NCBI GenBank assembly: GCA_964453435.1
Contig: CAYVQZ010000002.1
Location: 179,439 to 243,438, forward strand
Direction of reading: 5' to 3'
DNA: 64,000 nt
Source: CAYVQZ01 sp964453435
GTDB taxonomy: Bacteria > Abyssobacteria > SURF-5
Under the pieces are notes generated by a model that made no database searches, was not told where the DNA came from, and worked only from the letters and a program-made list of their open reading frames with translations. Below are positions 35,596 to 44,917 of this stretch, one piece after another; the stretch's first letter is position 1, and each line of letters begins with the position of its first letter. Position numbers and translations under genes: made by a program.

Positions 35596-37785
35596 ATGCT
35601 AGAAAATATTAAAAAGTGCCCATACTGCAAGGAAGAAATCCGTGCCGATGCCATCCGATGCAAGCATTGCCACATGATGCTTAATAAGGAATCTTCTGTT
35701 TCCGATGGATCGGATGTCGCCTCCGCCGGTCCTCTTGATGATGCGGTCACACGGCTTCCCGATGACGTCGGCAGGGTTTTGTCCGACCGATTCGAGATAA
35801 GAGAGCTGATCGCCGAAGGAGGTTTCGGGAAGGTATATCGAGCTTACGACGGGGTGATGAAGATCGATGTTGCGATCAAGGAACTCTCCGACCGCTTTGA
35901 GAAAGACCGGAAGGCGGTCAGGTTCCTCCTGTCGGAGGCAAAGGCCGCTCACGCGCTGGCGCATCCTCGCATCGCGAAGTTTGACTACTACGATGAGAAG
36001 GGTAACTATCTCCTCATGGAGTATGTTCCGGGCCTCGTGGTGGGGGATGCTGTGTGCCACGACGTGGCCCAGCTGCTGGAGGCCCGGGGAGGGAAACTGT
36101 CCGAGGAGGAGGCGACACGGATCATTCTGCAACTGCTCGAAGCGCTCCAATACGCGCACGGTCTGCCCGAGCCGGTCATCCACCGCGATATCAAGCCGCA
36201 GAACCTGCTGCTTGACGCGCAGGGAAACGTGAAGGTATGCGACTTCGGCATCGCAAAGGTGGTGCGGGAGAGCGTGAGCCGGTATGGAATACCCGACACC
36301 AGCGGGACATTGATGTACATGAGTCCGGAACAGTGTGTGGGCAGGGGAGTGGACGCCCGCAGCGACATCTACTCTCTTGGCGTTACCTTGTACGAGCTTC
36401 TGAGCGGAAGGACGCCGTTCGAGGATGCCGAGGACGTCACCTATTGTCACATCAATGTGGAACCCGAGCCGATTCGAGGGGTGGGCGACCGACTGAATGA
36501 GATTGTTCTGAAGTGTCTTGCCAAAAAGCCCGAGGACCGCTGGCAGAACGCCCGCGAGTTGGCCGATGCGCTGGAGGGAAAGATCGAGACGGATTCGGAA
36601 CGCAGGGAGAAGGAAGGAGCACGGGCGGCGCTGAGGAAGCAGGAAGAGGAGCGAAAGCGGAGGGAGAAAGAAGAGGCCGAACGCAAAGCAAAAGAAGAGG
36701 CTGCGCGCCGGCGCGAGCTAGAAGAATCCCGCAGGCTCGGAGAAGAAGAGGAAAGAAGGCAAAAGGAGATCGCCCGACGGTTTGTTCTCCCGAGCATCGA
36801 CCATGAGGAAGCTGCTCGACAGGTCGATGAAGAAAAGCAAAGAAAAGAGGCTGACAGAAAAGCAAGGGAAATGGGAGATAAGTGGAAGAAAATCAGGGCC
36901 CCCGCTGTGACGTTTGCGTTGATATATATTATTGTGGGAGTGGTCGGCGGCGGCATTATTTACTACCGAGCGCAGCCGCGGAAGAAGGCGGAACGCGCCC
37001 GCCGCGAGGCGGCGGTGCGGTATGACCAGCAAGCGAAGACTCTCAGTCCTTCACAAGACACAGTTGAAGAGAAAAAACCTTGGATAGAATTTAGGATCGA
37101 TTCCTCATTATTGAGAGACAGATTAAATGAGATAACTGGGAAAGAGAAACTTGTCTTCCCAGTAATTTTCGAGGAAAGCCCGTTTAGATTTAACGTGTCT
37201 GATGCAATAATGAAAACAAGAGAGATCCAATATACATATAAGAGAAAAGGTGAAGTTTTTGGAGCCGGAAAAGGAGAGTTTGATCGAAACACCGACATAA
37301 TTGACTACGTAGTTTTGCTGCGAATATTTACCTCTTCGAAAATTCCTAAGGACCGCACCAAATTTTTCAGTATGGCCGATTACAGAGCACTTGGAGAGCA
37401 TCTATACTTGGCTGTTGTTTCTTCAGGAACAGATTATATCGATCAATTGAACACAGTATCCATATCGGAGCCCAGCGAGTTTAGATGGGAAGGCAAGAGC
37501 AATATTCCATGGCTTTTTTGCTACGATTTCGATGGGAACGGCCTAGACGAAATCTGTTTAAGCTACATTCAGCCGCGCCAAGGCCCTTATTCTTGCTTCG
37601 AAGTGTATAGACTGGATAGTACCATGAGAAAGCTTGAGAGGATTGTTGATAAGCACGTAAACATCGTAGACCCTCCATATGGAGAGTTGCATTTTGACAG
37701 CGGTTCCCTATTCTTTACGGGAACGTTTTGGGATGATCAGAGGAGAACATTTATTTTGGGAAAGCGCGAGAGGATCTTGCCTTAA
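35596..37785 (+). CDS. Zinc-ribbon Ser/Thr kinase with unique C-terminal domain
   Basis: A 729-residue protein. It has a zinc ribbon (C8, C11, C22, C25), an active-looking kinase (about 66-330; AEGGFGKV, K95, HRDIKPQN, DFG), an EK-rich coiled coil and one membrane helix near residue 460. The first 350 residues are almost the same as in the kinase at 38537. The C-terminal 230 residues are different, have no FGE domain and contain DFDGNGLDEI, a calcium-binding-repeat-like motif. The DNA for this part is clearly richer in A and T than the kinase part, suggesting a swapped-in tail. It starts 13 bases after the previous gene. Confidence 0.8.
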   Translation: MLENIKKCPYCKEEIRADAIRCKHCHMMLNKESSVSDGSDVASAGPLDDAVTRLPDDVGRVLSDRFEIRELIAEGGFGKVYRAYDGVMKIDVAIKELSDRFEKDRKAVRFLLSEAKAAHALAHPRIAKFDYYDEKGNYLLMEYVPGLVVGDAVCHDVAQLLEARGGKLSEEEATRIILQLLEALQYAHGLPEPVIHRDIKPQNLLLDAQGNVKVCDFGIAKVVRESVSRYGIPDTSGTLMYMSPEQCVGRGVDARSDIYSLGVTLYELLSGRTPFEDAEDVTYCHINVEPEPIRGVGDRLNEIVLKCLAKKPEDRWQNARELADALEGKIETDSERREKEGARAALRKQEEERKRREKEEAERKAKEEAARRRELEESRRLGEEEERRQKEIARRFVLPSIDHEEAARQVDEEKQRKEADRKAREMGDKWKKIRAPAVTFALIYIIVGVVGGGIIYYRAQPRKKAERARREAAVRYDQQAKTLSPSQDTVEEKKPWIEFRIDSSLLRDRLNEITGKEKLVFPVIFEESPFRFNVSDAIMKTREIQYTYKRKGEVFGAGKGEFDRNTDIIDYVVLLRIFTSSKIPKDRTKFFSMADYRALGEHLYLAVVSSGTDYIDQLNTVSISEPSEFRWEGKSNIPWLFCYDFDGNGLDEICLSYIQPRQGPYSCFEVYRLDSTMRKLERIVDKHVNIVDPPYGELHFDSGSLFFTGTFWDDQRRTFILGKRERILP

Positions 37786-37839
37786 GATTTGTAACAACGG
37801 TTTCCACTACTGAATGATGAGCGACCAAAATCTATCAAA

Positions 37840-37955
37840 ACCTGCACATAATCTGGCGAGCAGAGAATTGCGTTAAGTATCAAGTGCAAGCATTGTCATG
37901 AAGATGCAAGAAGAGAATGGCCCCTCTCATACCAGGCCATGCAGTCCCTCGTATA
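37840..37955 (+). pseudogene. Remnant of a zinc-ribbon kinase start
   Basis: Within the 37786-38536 gap, translation near 37870-37910 gives GEQRIALSIKCKHCHEDARR, the second half of the zinc ribbon used by the kinases. The first CxxC is destroyed and a stop is present. The rest of the gap holds AT-rich unassigned sequence and, after 38183, repeats. Confidence 0.5.
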
Positions 37956-38182
37956 GTTTTGCTGAATGATGCATTATTGTTTTCGTATCGCGGATATACG
38001 CCGATGACGGTGGAGTGAAATTTATGATGGAGCACATGATGATTGTATCTGTACTTCTGATTTTCAGGCTCTTGAATTCTTGTCGCGATTCTGAGAACGC
38101 GTGCACATAACATCTTGCAATAAAATGCACTCCTGCTTGTGCGAGAATCAGCAAGAAAAACTATTCATTTGTGGCATTCGTG

Positions 38183-38440
38183 TTCCAAGAGATTCTTCGG
38201 TCGCTTCGCCTCCTGAATGACAGGGAGAGGATATGTTTGAATGAATTATACCCTAAGGGGAATAGACACTGCGCGGATGGCCGAATGAATTTGGCCCCAT
38301 CCCGCGAAACGCGGGACTTCTCTAATAGCTCAGCACACTCTGAGAAAATCTGCGGATGAGGAATATATGGTCGAATGAATTCGACCCCACAGGGGGATTC
38401 GTATTCCGTATTTGTGCAGGCGCCAATTCATTCGCACGGG
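38183..38440. repeat. REP-type palindromes and inverted-repeat family 2
   Basis: 38183-38228 is half of repeat family 2 (AGATTCTTCGGTCGCTTCGC ... GAATGACAGG). After that come GGCCGAATGAATTTGGCC near 38279, CCCGCG-AAA-CGCGGG near 38302, GGTCGAATGAATTCGACC near 38371 and GCGCCAATTCATTCGCAC near 38421, all members of the REP-type set found across the island. Confidence 0.7.
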
Positions 38441-38536
38441 TTTGATTGTATCTTCGTGCATTTGCGGCTTGAAACCCAAGGGTCTTTCCTGTTGCTTAAA
38501 GATTTCATCAGGCTAAACGGCGAATAGAGAAACAGA

Positions 38537-40840
38537 ATGGCTGCAGAGACAAAACGCTGTCCATACTGCAAGGAAGAAATCCTTGCCGATGCCATCCGAT
38601 GCAAGCATTGCCACATGATGCTTGATAAGGAACCTTCTGTTTCCGATGGATCGGACGTCGCCGCCGCCGGTCCCCTTGATGATGCGGCCACCCGGCTTCC
38701 CGATGATGTCGGCAGGGTTTTGTCCGGCCGATTCGAGATAAAAGAACTGATCGCCGAAGGAGGTTTCGGGAAGGTATATCGAGCTTACGACCGGGTGATG
38801 AAGATCGATGTCGCGATCAAGGAACTCTCCGACCGCTTTGAGAAGGACCGGAAGGCGGTCAGGTTCCTCCTCTCTGAGGCAAAGGCCGCGCACGCGCTGG
38901 CGCATCCTCGCATCGCGAAGTTCGATTACTACGACGAGAAGGGGAAATATCTCCTCATGGAATATGTTCCGGGCCTGGTGGTGGGGGAGACTGTGTGCCA
39001 CGACGTGGCCCAGTTGCTGGAGGCCCGGGGAGGGAAACTGTCGGAAGAGGAGGCGACCCGGATCATCCTGCAACTGCTCGAAGCGCTGCAATACGCCCAC
39101 GGTCTGCCCGAGCCGGTCATCCACCGCGACATCAAGCCGCAGAACCTGCTGCTGGACGCGCAGGGGAACGTGAAGGTATGCGACTTTGGCATCGCAAAGG
39201 TGGTGCGGGAGAGCGTGAGCCGGTATGGGATACCCGACACCAGCGGGACATTGATGTACATGAGTCCGGAACAGTGTGTGGGCAGGGGAGTGGACGCCCG
39301 CAGCGACATCTACTCTCTTGGCGTTACCTTGTACGAGCTTCTGAGCGGAAGGACGCCGTTCGAGGATGCCGAGGACGTCACCTATTGTCACATCAATGTG
39401 GAACCCGAGCCGATTCGAGGGGTGAGCGGGCGACTGAATGAAATCATTCTCAAATGCCTTGCCAAAAAGCCCGAAGATCGCTGGCAGAACGCCCGTGAGT
39501 TGGCCGACGCGCTGGAGGGGAGAATCGAGACGGATTCGGAACGCCGGGAGAAAGAACGAGCGCGAGCGGCGCTGAGGAAGCAGGAAGAAGAGCGAAAGCA
39601 ACGGGAGAAAGAAGAAGCCGAGCGCAAAGCAAAAGAAGAGGCTACGCGCCAGCGCGAGCTGGAAGAATCCCGCAGGCTCGGAGAAGAAGAGGAAAGAAGG
39701 CAAAGGGAGGCCGTCCGACGGCTTGACTTCCCAAGCGTTGGCCATGAGGAAGCTGCTCGAGAGTTCGAGGAAGAAAAGCGGAGAAAAGAGGCTGAGAGAA
39801 AAGCACGGGAAGAAGAGGAGGAGCGAGAAAAAAACCGAGCCGTCGTCGTGGTACTGGCGCTGATATTCTTTCTTGCGGTCGCGGTTATCGGTGGTATTTA
39901 CTATCAAGGACGGGTGCGGGAGGAAGGGGAGCGCGCCCTCCGCGAGGCGGCAGGGCGGTCTGAGCAGGAAGCGAAGCAGAAACAGGCGGAGACTGAGAAG
40001 ACGACCCAAAGAGAAGCCGTAAGACCCCAGCCTTCCCCGAAACCGGCGCCGGTTGTTGTTCCACAACCAAAGCCGACCGCTTCTCAAAAGGCGGCGGCGC
40101 AAGCTCCCGAGGGTATGGTTTTGATTCCCGCCGGCGAGTTCATGATGGGGAGCCTGTCGGGCGAGGGACACGATCATGAGCATCCGCAGCACCGTGTGTA
40201 TGTGGACGCGTTTTATATGGACAGGTATGAGGTGACGGTTGGCCAGTACAAGAGGTTTCTGAGCGCGACGGGACATCGAAGCCTTCCGGACTGGGTGTCC
40301 GAGTATTCTCGTACTGCCGACTGTCCTGTGGTGGGAGTGAGCTGGGATGACGCGGTGGCATACGCCCGCTGGGCTGGCAAGCGATTGCCGACGGAGGCCG
40401 AGTGGGAGTATGCGTGCCGGGCCGGGAGCGCGACGAAATACTCATTCGGAAACGACGAGGGCAGGCTCGGTGAGTATGCCTGGTACTATTCCAACTCCGG
40501 CCGAAAGACGCATCCGGTGGGCCAGAAGAAGCAGAACGCCTGGGGCCTGTATGACATGCACGGGAACGTGTGGGAATGGTGCTCGGACTGGTACGACAAG
40601 GATTATTATAGCAACAGCCCTTCACGGAACCCGAAGGGTCCAACGAACGGTCAGTATCGCGTGCTTCGCGGCGGTTCCTGGAACAATAACGCCAACAACG
40701 CGCGGGCGGCGAACCGGAACAACAACACGCCAACGAACACGAACAACAACAACGGGTTTCGGTGCGCCAGGACTGCTCGGAGAAACATCCTTCTCCTTGC
40801 CGGATTTCGGCAGTTCAAGGATTGCCGAAGCGCGCATTGA
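38537..40840 (+). CDS. Zinc-ribbon Ser/Thr kinase with FGE-like variable domain
   Basis: A 767-residue protein. It has a zinc ribbon (C8, C11, C22, C25), an active-type kinase (about 66-330), a long EK-rich coil, a membrane helix (about 432-455), a proline-rich linker and an FGE-like domain (about 527-745). The variable stretch after GGSW is almost all asparagine (NNNANN..., AAC codons), as expected of an unmutated DGR template copy. After GFRC the frame runs on for about 24 residues with no homology in the sister genes. Catalytic FGE cysteines are absent. The kinase half is nearly the same as in the gene at 35596. Confidence 0.85.
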   Translation: MAAETKRCPYCKEEILADAIRCKHCHMMLDKEPSVSDGSDVAAAGPLDDAATRLPDDVGRVLSGRFEIKELIAEGGFGKVYRAYDRVMKIDVAIKELSDRFEKDRKAVRFLLSEAKAAHALAHPRIAKFDYYDEKGKYLLMEYVPGLVVGETVCHDVAQLLEARGGKLSEEEATRIILQLLEALQYAHGLPEPVIHRDIKPQNLLLDAQGNVKVCDFGIAKVVRESVSRYGIPDTSGTLMYMSPEQCVGRGVDARSDIYSLGVTLYELLSGRTPFEDAEDVTYCHINVEPEPIRGVSGRLNEIILKCLAKKPEDRWQNARELADALEGRIETDSERREKERARAALRKQEEERKQREKEEAERKAKEEATRQRELEESRRLGEEEERRQREAVRRLDFPSVGHEEAAREFEEEKRRKEAERKAREEEEEREKNRAVVVVLALIFFLAVAVIGGIYYQGRVREEGERALREAAGRSEQEAKQKQAETEKTTQREAVRPQPSPKPAPVVVPQPKPTASQKAAAQAPEGMVLIPAGEFMMGSLSGEGHDHEHPQHRVYVDAFYMDRYEVTVGQYKRFLSATGHRSLPDWVSEYSRTADCPVVGVSWDDAVAYARWAGKRLPTEAEWEYACRAGSATKYSFGNDEGRLGEYAWYYSNSGRKTHPVGQKKQNAWGLYDMHGNVWEWCSDWYDKDYYSNSPSRNPKGPTNGQYRVLRGGSWNNNANNARAANRNNNTPTNTNNNNGFRCARTARRNILLLAGFRQFKDCRSAH
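40682..40762 (+). other. Variable segment 2 (AAC-rich, template-like)
   Basis: 26 codons between GGSW and GFRC, of which 14 are AAC or AAT. Compared with copy 3 over 21 aligned codons, 18 of 20 differences fall on adenines of this copy. DGR templates are typically AAC-rich in this way. Confidence 0.65.
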
Positions 40841-40861
40841 GGAGTCCAGACTCGCTCCTGC

Positions 40862-40881
40862 GCCGGCTTCGGGAAGCCGGC
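40862..40881. other. Perfect 8-bp hairpin with CGGG loop downstream of variable segment 2
   Basis: GCCGGCTT-CGGG-AAGCCGGC lies about 100 bases after the variable segment. DGR targets often have a hairpin of this size (8-bp stem, 4-base loop) after the variable region, though usually closer. It could instead be a terminator without a U-tract. Confidence 0.4.
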
Positions 40882-40999
40882 CGAAGATCACGCATGCCGG
40901 GGTTGGGCCGGTAGGGCGGGCACTACGGCTCGAACGCTCGGCCTCGGCGAATTTTTCTGGAGAAGTCGGGCTGCCTGAAGCGGGGCGTCGAACTGCGTT

Positions 41000-41232
41000 G
41001 TCATCCTGAACAAAGTGAAGGATCTCGCTTCTTAAGGAAGTTATAGTCTGAAGAGATTCTTCGGTCGCTCCCTCAGAATGACGGGGAGAGTTTTGGCCGA
41101 ATAAATTCGGCCCTACAGTGGGGAAATAGCGATTGGTTGAATGAATTTGTTCCCACGGGAAGCGAGTTTGGGGCAACATAAATTACCGCAAAGGATAGGG
41201 TCGTTGTAGGTGCGAATTTATTCGCACAGGTT
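41000..41232. repeat. Inverted-repeat family 2 copy and two REP-type palindromes
   Basis: 41000-41083 is a family-2 copy (TGTCATCCTGA ... AGATTCTTCGGTCGCTCCCT CAGAATGAC). GGCCGAAT-AA-ATTCGGCC + CTAC is at 41095-41116. GTAG + GTGCGAAT-TT-ATTCGCAC is at 41206-41227. These flank the transposase gene on its left side. Confidence 0.8.
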
Positions 41233-41277
41233 TTTGGCGGATATACCCCGCTTCGATAGAGTAAATCGGTTGGATCG

Positions 41278-41736
41278 ATGTCATATGATGAACTGCGGAA
41301 AGGCAGGGTTTCGCGTGCAGGTCAAATATATTTTGTCACCACTGTCACATTGAATCGTAGGCCGTTTTTCGCTGATTTCCGGATGGCCAGAATGGTTGTT
41401 ACCGAAATGCGCAGATTGGATGAAGAAGGGCTTGTCCGCTCGATAGCATGGGTGTTGATGCCTGAGCATTTACACTGGCTCATGCAGATTGGAGAGACAC
41501 AGGAATTATCAAAGGTGGTAAAGTTGTTCAAGGCGCGTTCTGCAAGGCAAATTAACAGGACACTGCAAAGGAAAGGGTCGGTCTGGCAAAGAGCATATTA
41601 TGACCATGCGATTCGGAAAGAAGAAAACATTCATGAGATAGCAAAATACATCATTGCAAATCCGTTGCGAAGAGGATTGGTTTCGGGAATAGAAAAATAT
41701 TCATTTTGGGATATGGCATGGAATCTGGCCGAATAA
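41278..41736 (+). CDS. REP-associated tyrosine transposase (RAYT)
   Basis: A 152-residue Y1-family transposase. The HUH-type motif appears as PEHLHWLMQIG, and a probable catalytic tyrosine lies in the helix EIAKYIIANPLRRGLV; VWQRAYYDH and the AWVLMPEH segment are family features. RAYTs are single-copy domesticated relatives of the IS200/IS605 transposases that act on REP palindromes carrying a 5' GTAG. Such palindromes flank this gene on both sides and fill the island. No IS ends are seen. The frame is intact. Confidence 0.88.
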   Translation: MSYDELRKGRVSRAGQIYFVTTVTLNRRPFFADFRMARMVVTEMRRLDEEGLVRSIAWVLMPEHLHWLMQIGETQELSKVVKLFKARSARQINRTLQRKGSVWQRAYYDHAIRKEENIHEIAKYIIANPLRRGLVSGIEKYSFWDMAWNLAE

Positions 41737-41885
41737 ATTCGAGCCTACACGGGATTGCCGATGCGGTGCGATTGGCCGAATAAATTCGGCCCTATCCCGC
41801 GAAACGCGGGACTTCGCTATCGCTCAGCGAAATCTGAGAAAATCTGCGGATGAAGAATATATGGTCGAATAAATTCGACCCTACA
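41728..41885. repeat. Cluster of REP-type palindromes right of the RAYT gene
   Basis: It includes GGCCGAATAAATTCGAGC + CTAC overlapping the RAYT stop, GGCCGAATAAATTCGGCC near 41774, CCCGCG-AAA-CGCGGG near 41802, TTCGCT...AGCGAA near 41814 and GGTCGAATAAATTCGACC + CTAC near 41864. The rest of the gap to 42086 has no recognised feature. Confidence 0.8.
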
Positions 41886-42086
41886 TATTAAACGCATTCA
41901 CCACGACAGCTAATCGTACTTCCTTCTTCACATCTGTGTGACGGGATGGTCACATTGATTGTGAAGCCTACAGACCGACAATCGTTTTAGTTCCCTTTTG
42001 ACTCTCAAAGGCCTCAATCCATTTTTCCCGCAATATCGACCTTTTTCGGATTTTGCCACGCCACAGACTCCGGCATCTGAAGCCGC

Positions 42087-42102
42087 TGGCATCGTTCCTG
42101 CC
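42087..42102 (+). promoter_or_regulatory. Sigma-54 (-24/-12) promoter candidate upstream of envelope gene operon
   Basis: TGGCAT-N6-TGCC has GG at 42088-42089 and GC at 42100-42101, the exact spacing. The start codon at 42163 lies about 60 bases downstream. It would drive the envelope and SPFH genes that follow. Confidence 0.45.
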
Positions 42103-42162
42103 TTCTCTCATTCCCGATTCGATTTGTGAACGTGGTCAATGAACAGGAAAGGAGAAAACGAA

Positions 42163-43152
42163 ATGTTCAAGAAACTGATCACACTGTTGGTAGTTGTCGG
42201 GCTCTTGTTCGCGCTGGTCACGCTTTCGGAGGGCGCGCGGGAAACGTTTGCGTTCGCGAGTGAGCCCGCCAGGAAAGTGGCCGAGACAACCTCCGAGCTG
42301 ACCCAGAAAATCGGAGGAGCAATCGGCCAGAAGTTCAGTCCGGCCGACATGATCCCGGAAAATGCCGAGATCGACTGGGGCGACGGCGTCATTCGCGCGA
42401 CAGGCCATGGCGCGCTGCCGGTCGCATCGCAGTCGTATCCCCAGGCGAAACTGATGGCGGTCGGCGCCGCCGAGCTTGACGCGCAGCGTATCCTCGCCGC
42501 GACGCTCCGGGGCGCGATGATAACATCGAAGCGCAAGCTGGAAAACTATATTCAGAAAGAGTATATCGTCGAGGAGAACGTGCACGCGATGATTCACGGC
42601 GCGCAGGTGACCGACGTCCGCGTGATGCCCGACGGCAATGTAGAGGTCGACATGGAGCTTCGGCTCAAGGGAATGGAGAAGAATGCCGTTGCCAAGGCCG
42701 CCGAGGCCGAGCCGCAGCCCGCTCCCGCCAATACCGGCGTCGTTCCCGGACGTATGCAGGGATGGCGCGCGCTCGATTATTACAACCCGACCGCCGATGT
42801 GCTGGGAAGAGAAAAAGACTTCACCGGGCTGATAATCAACGCGCAGAACCTGCACGCCACCGCCGCTCTGGCGCCCGAAATCATCACGGAAACCGGTGTG
42901 CCGGTGTTCCCTCAGAAGACAGAGGGCGAGACCGAGCCCGCGCGCGTGAACGTGGCCTACGAGCCGAGCATCAACCAGGCGATGAGCAATCCGAGAGCCG
43001 GCAGCAACCCCTTGATTCTTGATGCGGTTGCCACCGGCGGGCAGCTCCGCACCGACCTGGTGATTCGCGACGCCGACTATGAGCGCCTCGCCCGAAACCA
43101 GGGCGCAGATTCGGTGCTCTCGAGTGGAAGCATTGTTGTCGTGGTTGACTGA
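42163..43152 (+). CDS. Exported LPP20-family-like protein
   Basis: A 329-residue protein with a signal peptide or anchor (hydrophobic residues about 6-22). The middle (about 65-170) has the LPP20/FlgP-like pattern, with the conserved ATGHGALP start and the AAELDAQRILAATLRG helix. The C-terminal part ends in DADYERLARNQGADSVLSSG, as in several secreted LPP20-like proteins of unknown role. AAAGGAG just before ATG 42163 decides this start over ATG 42139. It opens a run of four closely spaced genes. Confidence 0.65.
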   Translation: MFKKLITLLVVVGLLFALVTLSEGARETFAFASEPARKVAETTSELTQKIGGAIGQKFSPADMIPENAEIDWGDGVIRATGHGALPVASQSYPQAKLMAVGAAELDAQRILAATLRGAMITSKRKLENYIQKEYIVEENVHAMIHGAQVTDVRVMPDGNVEVDMELRLKGMEKNAVAKAAEAEPQPAPANTGVVPGRMQGWRALDYYNPTADVLGREKDFTGLIINAQNLHATAALAPEIITETGVPVFPQKTEGETEPARVNVAYEPSINQAMSNPRAGSNPLILDAVATGGQLRTDLVIRDADYERLARNQGADSVLSSGSIVVVVD

Positions 43153-43277
43153 AGTGGTTAAGGAGTCTGGAGTTAACGAAGTTGACAACCGTGAGGTCGA
43201 ATGATAAAATGTTCCGGCGCTCGAAAAAATTAACCTTCCAGATGATTGACTCACCCCCACAAATAGGAGGGCGCTCG

Positions 43278-44885
43278 ATGAGAAAGAATCTTCTGGCGTT
43301 CGGTGTCCTGCTGCTCCTGATTCTGTCCGGGTGCGCCACCACTACTCCCGTTAGCCCGCCGATGGCCTCCGTCCGCGTCGAGTCCACACCCGACCATGCC
43401 ACGGTCTATTGGTCGAAAAACGAGACCGGCCCGTGGTCAACGTGGGACACGACCGGCGGCCGGCATGTGACACCCACAACTCTCCGTGTTCCCGAGGGCG
43501 ACTATTATTGGATAAAGGTCGGGAAACCGGATTACCTGGACAGCGAGCCGCAGTTTGTGCGCCCGGTTGGCGGTCACGACGCTGAACTCGTTTTCGATCT
43601 TGAGATGGAACCCGAAAAATACGCTGCCCTGCAGCGCGCAAAAGGGCTGGCGCTTCACAATGGCGAATGGGTCGACCCCGCCGCGGCGGGATTGATTCAA
43701 CAGAATGGCCGGTGGGTGGACCCGAAAGAGGAAGGCCTGATCAACTACCGGGGCAGATGGGTCAGACCCACGGACGAAGGCCTTGTGTTTGCGGATGGCC
43801 AATGGATTACTCCGGCGGAGCGCGATGAGCGAATGGGCATCGCTCGCATTCCCGACACCGAAGCCATGGAACCGGAAGCGACGGTTGCCGAGGGAATTGC
43901 GGCGGTTATGAACGGCGACCTTGCGGCCGCGCGACAGGCGGCAATCGACAATGCGCTCAACAATGCTCTTCAACAGCAGATGGGACTGCATATGAAGAGC
44001 AGCCGCGTGTCCGAGAATTACATTTTGATGAAATATCGGATTGAGTCTGAGACATCGGGAGTCGTCGATTCCTACGACATTCTGGAAGAAGCGAACGACG
44101 CCGATTTCTATTGGGTAAAGCTCGAGGTGGTCTTTAGAGAGGATGTTATCAAGAGCAAGAACCTCGACAAGACGCGCGTGCTGATAGCCGGCGATGAGGT
44201 GTTTGTCACCGATAGCGTGTTGTTCACATCTACGCTTGCTTTGCAGGAAATGGCGAGCGCATTCGCCGAGGCGGGATTTCGCGTTGTGGGAGGTCCGGAC
44301 GCGAGCTGGAATCTGCGAACTGATGTTTTTGATGCGAGCGTGTTCGAGACGTATCGCGAACAGGCAAAATTTTCAGGGGCTGACCTTTTGGCTGTTATTA
44401 ACGCCAAAAGCCAGCTCGCCGACAAGTTCGGGAACCTCGTAACATTCAACACGAACATCGAGGGACGCGTTGTCAAGGCGGAGACGGGCGAGATAGTTGC
44501 CGCCAAAACCATGGAATTGCGCGGCGACCGCAAGCTGACCGAGCCGGAGGCCGGAGAGGTCTCGCTTGCGAAGGCCGGGAGAGAAATGGGCGACTATTTG
44601 ATTGGTCAAATTGTGAATCGATATGAGGGCCTGATTTCTCACACGCTCATGGTCAGCGGCGTGAAATCACGCGGGCAGGCCGATTTGATCGTCCGGGAAC
44701 TCAGAACCTGCAAAAGTGTAAAAAGCGCCAGCCTGCTCGAGTACGACTGGGAAACCGCACGGATCGAGGTGGAACTCACGCCGACGGCGAACGAGTTCTT
44801 TCCCGAATGCGTCAACAGGCTTCAGGATGTCCATCTGAAAGTGGTTCGCAGTTTACGTTGCGACACAGTTGCCAGAGTCTATTGA
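43278..44885 (+). CDS. Lipoprotein with PEGA-like domain, tryptophan repeats and LPP20/FlgT-like domain
   Basis: A 535-residue protein from ATG 43278, preceded by AGGAGGG. The signal peptide ends in a lipobox ILSGC with C19. A PEGA-like beta domain (about 30-110) is followed by four tandem 15-residue repeats, with GEWVDP, GRWVDP, GRWVRP and GQWITP at 129, 144, 159 and 174. The C-terminal half resembles LPP20/FlgT-like domains (AARQAAIDNALNNALQQQMG, then LEVVFRED). It is probably an envelope or outer-membrane lipoprotein. Confidence 0.7.
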   Translation: MRKNLLAFGVLLLLILSGCATTTPVSPPMASVRVESTPDHATVYWSKNETGPWSTWDTTGGRHVTPTTLRVPEGDYYWIKVGKPDYLDSEPQFVRPVGGHDAELVFDLEMEPEKYAALQRAKGLALHNGEWVDPAAAGLIQQNGRWVDPKEEGLINYRGRWVRPTDEGLVFADGQWITPAERDERMGIARIPDTEAMEPEATVAEGIAAVMNGDLAAARQAAIDNALNNALQQQMGLHMKSSRVSENYILMKYRIESETSGVVDSYDILEEANDADFYWVKLEVVFREDVIKSKNLDKTRVLIAGDEVFVTDSVLFTSTLALQEMASAFAEAGFRVVGGPDASWNLRTDVFDASVFETYREQAKFSGADLLAVINAKSQLADKFGNLVTFNTNIEGRVVKAETGEIVAAKTMELRGDRKLTEPEAGEVSLAKAGREMGDYLIGQIVNRYEGLISHTLMVSGVKSRGQADLIVRELRTCKSVKSASLLEYDWETARIEVELTPTANEFFPECVNRLQDVHLKVVRSLRCDTVARVY

Positions 44886-44917
44886 GTTCGCATTTGGAAT
44901 GTAAAGGAGTGTGGCAA

